DNA of 64,000 nt from Vicinamibacteria bacterium (GTDB lineage Bacteria; Acidobacteriota; Vicinamibacteria; Fen-336), in NCBI GenBank assembly GCA_025994075.1, contig JAMQGV010000017.1, positions 286,495 through 350,494 on the forward strand, written 5' to 3'. Positions 60,716-64,000 of this stretch are shown here, piece after piece (the stretch's first letter is position 1; each line of letters begins with the position of its first letter). The notes under the pieces are model-generated. The model had not been told where the DNA came from. It saw only the letters and a list, made by a program, of their open reading frames with translations, and ran no database searches. The position numbers were made by a program, and so were the translations under genes.

Positions 60716-61477
60716 TCAGCCGCGGGTCAGGCCGGCTTCGCCGCGGCCGGCCCAGGCCACGTGCGCCGCGATCAGCGCGAGGCCGCCGAGCGAGCCGAGG
60801 CCGACGGCCAGCGGCACCTGCGCGTCAGGGCCGAACAACGCGCGGGCCGGCATCAGCCACGGGTAGTAGACGCCCGCCTTCCAGCTCGTCGCGAACAGCG
60901 CGACGAAGGTGCCGGCGACGCCGGTGCCGAGCGGAACCGAGATGGCCGCGAAGCGGAAGCTGACGGCGCACTGGATCGCGGTCAGCAGCAGCGCGGCGGC
61001 CCACACCTTCGCCACCCGCAGGCCGAGCGTCGCGAGCGGCAGCTCCTCCGGCAGCGCGATCTTGTCGTGGAGCGCGTCGGCGGCGAACGCGCCGAGCAGG
61101 CTGAAGACGAGCAGCAGCACGGTGGCGAGCGTGAGCAACGACAGCACCACCGCGTGCTTCGCCGCCAGCACCGCGGGCCGCGGCAGCGGCCAGGTGAAGA
61201 CGCGCAGCCAGCCGCCGCTCGCGTGCTCGGCGTGGAACACGAGCGCCGCGGCGAGCGCCACGTAGAGCGGCTGCATGAACAGCGCCCACATCGCGAGCAC
61301 GTTCTGGGCGAAGGCCAGCCACAGGTCCATGTCGAGGTCGAAGCCGCGGCGGTTGTTGAGCCAGATCAGCACCTGCAGCAGCACGACCATCGCCGGCGCC
61401 ACCACCGCCATCGCCAGCGCCAGGGTCCGCCGCAGCTTGAGCAGCTCGGCGCGGTACGCGCGCGCGAAGGCCTTCAT
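60716..61477 (-). CDS. ABC-2-type permease
   Basis: 253 aa from ATG 61477, ATGA overlap with the ATPase stop. Six TM helices in the ABC-2 pattern, opening AFARAYRAELLKLRRTLALAMAVVAPAMVVLLQVLIWL and with GWLRVFTWPLPRPAVLAAKHAVV before TM3, as in bacitracin/lantibiotic-type exporters and YhgE-like permeases. Forms a transporter with the ATPase upstream. Cargo unknown. Confidence 0.88.
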   Translation of the reverse strand: MKAFARAYRAELLKLRRTLALAMAVVAPAMVVLLQVLIWLNNRRGFDLDMDLWLAFAQNVLAMWALFMQPLYVALAAALVFHAEHASGGWLRVFTWPLPRPAVLAAKHAVVLSLLTLATVLLLVFSLLGAFAADALHDKIALPEELPLATLGLRVAKVWAAALLLTAIQCAVSFRFAAISVPLGTGVAGTFVALFATSWKAGVYYPWLMPARALFGPDAQVPLAVGLGSLGGLALIAAHVAWAGRGEAGLTRG

Positions 61478-62382
61478 CGCCCCTCCGTCATCAGCCGCAG
61501 GTAGACGTCCTCGAGGCTCGGCGTCTCCAGCCGCAGCTCGTGGACCGCGACGCCCGCCTGCACGAGCCGCGCGTTGACGCGGGCCGCGTCTTCGGCGCTC
61601 GCGGCCTCGACGCGGAGCGCGCCGGGCCCGATCCGCTCCGGCGCGAGGCCCGCGGCGGCCAGCGCCTGCGCCGCGGCTTCGACGTCGCCGACGCCGACGC
61701 GCAGGCCGCCGGAGTGCGCGCGCCGCAGCTCGTCGAGCGTGCCCTGGTAGCGCAGCCGGCCGTCGCGGATCACGGCCAGCCGCGTCACCGTCTGCTCCAG
61801 CTCCGCCAGGATGTGGCTGGAGAGGAAGACGGTCACGCCGCGCTCGGCCGCGAGCCGGCACAGCAGAAGGCGCAGCTCGACGATGCCCGCGGGGTCGAGG
61901 CCGTTGGCGGGCTCGTCGAGGACCAGCAGCTCCGGCTCGTGCAGCAGCGCCATCGCGAGGCCGAGGCGCTGGCGCATGCCGAGCGAGAGGTGGCGGACGC
62001 GGCGGGCGGCGACCGACGCGAGCCCCGTCTCGGCGAGCGCCGCGGCGACCCGCGCCCGCGGCGCGTCGAAGGCGACGGCCTGCAGTTCCAGGTTCTCCTC
62101 GGCGCTGAGGTGCGGGTAGAGCGCCGGCGTCTCGACCAGGGTCCCGACCCGCCGCAGCACGGCCTCGCGGTCTCTGTCGAGGGCGCGGCCGAGCACGCGC
62201 ACGCTCCCGGCCGCAGGGCGCAGCAGGCCGAGCAGCAGCTTGATGGTCGTGGTCTTGCCGGCGCCGTTCGGGCCGACGAAACCGAACACCTCGCCGCGCT
62301 CGACGCGGAGGTCGAGATCGGCCACGGCCTCGCGGTCCCCGTAGCGGTAACCGAGACCGCGCGTCTCGAGCGCCGGTTCCAT
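61474..62382 (-). CDS. ABC transporter ATP-binding protein (CcmA/BcrA type)
   Basis: 302 aa from ATG 62382. Walker A GPNGAGKTTT, Q-loop region, signature LSLGMRQRLGLAMAL, Walker B LLVLDEPANGLDP and H-loop SSHI. The C-terminal domain after residue 215 is typical of the DrrA/BcrA branch linked to antibiotic export or immunity. Follows the erythromycin-esterase-like gene by 2 bp, so the three genes form one leftward unit. Confidence 0.94.
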   Translation of the reverse strand: MEPALETRGLGYRYGDREAVADLDLRVERGEVFGFVGPNGAGKTTTIKLLLGLLRPAAGSVRVLGRALDRDREAVLRRVGTLVETPALYPHLSAEENLELQAVAFDAPRARVAAALAETGLASVAARRVRHLSLGMRQRLGLAMALLHEPELLVLDEPANGLDPAGIVELRLLLCRLAAERGVTVFLSSHILAELEQTVTRLAVIRDGRLRYQGTLDELRRAHSGGLRVGVGDVEAAAQALAAAGLAPERIGPGALRVEAASAEDAARVNARLVQAGVAVHELRLETPSLEDVYLRLMTEGR

Positions 62383-62384
62383 GC

Positions 62385-63647
62385 TCACTCCTCCCTCCCC
62401 GTGCTGGGGCCGACGTCGCGCACGAACAGGAACCCGTCGAGCAGCCTCGGCCACGGCGCCTGCATCGGCACGTAGCCGAGCGGCCGCGCGACCTGGGGCC
62501 AGGGCAGGGCCTCTGCCGCGGGCGCGCGCAGGTCGAGCAGCCGCGCGTCCCCTTCGAGGCTCTCGAGGGCGCGCTCCAGCGTGCCGCGGCGGGGACGCCG
62601 CAGGTCCCAGGCCCCCTGCCGCCAGGTGCCGACGCGACCGCGACCGCCGACGAACGCCAGCGTGTACATCGCGTCGCCGAGCCGCGCGTGGAGGTGGTGA
62701 CCCATCGGGACCATGCCGGGATCGGGGATCGGCGGCGTGATCTCCTGTCGCCGGCGCAGCGCGTGGGACGTCGCCGCCCAGGCGATCACCCGGCGGCCCG
62801 GGTAGCGGCGCTCGAGGAGCCACAGCAGGTTGTCGGCCATCTGCGCGTCGCGCACGTTCATCACGTCCGGCACCGGCTTGTCGAAGTCGGCGTTGGCCCA
62901 GAAGAACGCGATGCGCTCGGTGGAGCGCACGACCTGGGCGAGGAACGCCGCTTCGGCGTCCGCTCGCGCGTCGAGCGCGGCGGCGACCGCGGCCGCGCCG
63001 CGGGCGAAGGCGTCGCGCGCCTTCGCGTCGAGCTTGCGGAAGCGCTGCGGCGACTCGACGAGGACCCGCAGCGTCGCGAGCCAGGCGTCGTGGTCGCGCA
63101 CCGCCGGGCCCAGCGCGGCCGCCAGCTCCTCGGGCAGTCGTTTCGACAGCTCGCCGGTGAGCTGGCCGTCGAACCCGGTCAGCTCCAGGGGCGCCGGCCC
63201 GGAACGCCCCGCTTCCAGCAGCGCGACGAGCGGCTCGAACTGCGCGCTGCCGCCCCACACGTCGAACACCGAGGCGTCGACCTGCTCGAGCGCGCGGCGC
63301 CCCGCGCGGATCGCGTCGCCGGCCCGCTCGCAGGCGTAGAGCCCGCTCTCCATCGCCAGCACGTCGAACCCGTGGCGGCGCTGCAGGTAGCGCACCAGCC
63401 GGGTCTTGGCCAGGAACAGCGAGCCGTCGCCGTGGCTCGGCTCCCCCAGCAGGACCAGCCGCACACCCGCGAGCGAAGGCGCGAGCGGCTCGAGGTCGGC
63501 GAAGTCGTCGTCCGCGGGGTCGATCGAGCGCACCACGAAAGAAGCCGCGGAGACCGGACCGGCGAGCGGCTCGGGGGGAGGCGGGCCTGCGGGTCCGCAG
63601 GCCCAGGCCAGGACCGCGGCGAGGACGACGGGACGCAGGGCGCGCAC
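62385..63647 (-). CDS. Erythromycin-esterase-family lipoprotein
   Basis: 420 aa from GTG 63647. Signal with lipobox-like LAWA-C17. Erythromycin-esterase/succinoglycan-synthesis fold: LVLLGEPSHGDGSLFLAKTRLVRYL (the GExxHG motif), LAMESGLY, FFWANADF, MADNLLWLLERRYPGRRVIAWAATSHA. The resistance enzymes are cytosolic, so a membrane-anchored form suggests a different envelope substrate. Head of a unit with an ABC exporter; together they could protect against a hydrophobic antibiotic, but that is inference. Confidence 0.85.
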   Translation of the reverse strand: MRALRPVVLAAVLAWACGPAGPPPPEPLAGPVSAASFVVRSIDPADDDFADLEPLAPSLAGVRLVLLGEPSHGDGSLFLAKTRLVRYLQRRHGFDVLAMESGLYACERAGDAIRAGRRALEQVDASVFDVWGGSAQFEPLVALLEAGRSGPAPLELTGFDGQLTGELSKRLPEELAAALGPAVRDHDAWLATLRVLVESPQRFRKLDAKARDAFARGAAAVAAALDARADAEAAFLAQVVRSTERIAFFWANADFDKPVPDVMNVRDAQMADNLLWLLERRYPGRRVIAWAATSHALRRRQEITPPIPDPGMVPMGHHLHARLGDAMYTLAFVGGRGRVGTWRQGAWDLRRPRRGTLERALESLEGDARLLDLRAPAAEALPWPQVARPLGYVPMQAPWPRLLDGFLFVRDVGPSTGREE

Positions 63648-63708
63648 GCGGGAGGATACGCAACGAAGGGGCCCGGGGTTCGTGCGAAGCGACGGCCGCG
63701 GGACCGAA

Positions 63709-63740
63709 GCGGGCGCCGGCGGGTTCGCGCCGGCGCCCGC
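63709..63740 (-). terminator. Hairpin downstream of the citrate synthase gene
   Basis: Perfect 13-bp stem GCGGGCGCCGGCG / CGCCGGCGCCCGC with a six-base loop, 8 bases past the gltA stop. No T-tract follows, so it may be a 3'-stabilising hairpin instead of an intrinsic terminator. Confidence 0.55.
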
Positions 63741-63747
63741 GGAAGCG

Positions 63748-64000
63748 CTACTTGCGGGAGGTCATCGGGACGAAGGGCCGCTCGCCCTCGCCCAGGTACA
63801 CCTGGCGCGGGCGGGCGATCTTCTGGTCCTTGTCCTGGATCATCTCCTGCCACTGGGCGAGCCAGCCCGACATGCGCCCGATCGCGAACAGCACCGGGTA
63901 CATGTCGACCGGGAACTTCATCGCCTGGTAGATGAGGCCCGAGTAGAAGTCGACGTTCGGGTACAGCTTGCGCTTGACGAAGTACTCGTCGGACAGCGCG
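63748..64000 (-). CDS. gltA: Citrate synthase, C-terminal part (5' end outside window)
   Basis: The last 83 residues before TAG 63748-63750 are present; the gene continues past the right edge. Sequence: [48 protein letters not shown] and the C-terminal RPRQVYLG, which are characteristic of type II citrate synthase (hexameric). Condenses acetyl-CoA and oxaloacetate. A perfect hairpin follows the stop. Confidence 0.95.
   Translation of the reverse strand, partial: ALSDEYFVKRKLYPNVDFYSGLIYQAMKFPVDMYPVLFAIGRMSGWLAQWQEMIQDKDQKIARPRQVYLGEGERPFVPMTSRK

Overview
The window is very GC-rich, densely packed bacterial chromosome and carries about 57 protein genes, with no rRNA, tRNA, CRISPR array or insertion sequence that I can support. 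The gene families point to Acidobacteriota, perhaps the Thermoanaerobaculia/Holophagae side. These include an Oar-type TonB receptor with a carboxypeptidase-like plug, sulfatase-fold enzymes fused to TPRs, an ADOP-type duplicated permease, several S9 peptidases and the box-pathway dehydrogenase BoxD. That assignment is inference from family content, not a search result.

Layout. 1-7.4 kb: a surface-nutrition locus with a TonB receptor and a small membrane protein, flanked by two paralogous sulfatase-TPR proteins whose formylglycine position is Thr. 7.4-15.1 kb: molybdenum-cofactor genes (moaC, moeA, moaE) mixed with a PBPb-PAS-GGDEF-EAL sensor, two Nudix hydrolases and a dicarboxylate/amino acid symporter. 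15.2-26.0 kb: an ADOP permease, a 2H phosphoesterase, an S9 peptidase, a family 5 uracil-DNA glycosylase, a DUF2846-like protein and a four-gene MacAB-like efflux operon. 26.2-32.2 kb: a YfhO-like membrane protein, an amidohydrolase, and a pirin gene divergent from a XylR/DmpR-type sigma-54 activator, with a clear -24/-12 promoter between them. 32.2-35.7 kb: a lower-GC islet with a decayed RHS-like gene coupled to a two-TM protein, a Fic protein and VapBC. 35.7-47.3 kb: housekeeping genes (fumC, universal stress protein, Na/Pi-type transporter, dtd, ferredoxin, M48 protease, rtcB, cold-shock protein, DHH phosphoesterase, type II methionine aminopeptidase, SUI1, SDR). 47.3-52.8 kb: an arginase-family hydrolase divergent from a MarR-ArsN2-like-MsrP operon with paired palindromic operators, followed by an acyltransferase-like protein and a CAP-domain protein. 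52.8-64 kb: an S9 oligopeptidase, boxD, a peroxiredoxin-like selenoprotein, a penicillin-acylase-type hydrolase, a lipoprotein, an ABC exporter, an erythromycin-esterase-like lipoprotein and the 3' end of citrate synthase.

The most notable signals are: (1) an in-frame TGA at codon 41 of an AhpC/TSA_2 peroxiredoxin, exactly where the family has the first Cys of CxxC, followed by a SECIS-like hairpin; (2) a run of four-base stop/start overlaps of the form NTGA, including two cases (Na/Pi-type transporter and methionine aminopeptidase) where the only start that keeps the conserved N-terminus is CTG; (3) the sigma-54 promoter and putative enhancer between pirin and its XylR-like neighbour; (4) two copies of a ~90-bp hairpin repeat that each abut a stop codon; (5) the toxin-like islet.

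The molybdenum theme is consistent across the window: cofactor genes at 7-15 kb and the Mo-dependent MsrP at 49 kb. Gene packing is tight, with many 1-17 bp overlaps, so translational coupling is probably a general mode of control here.
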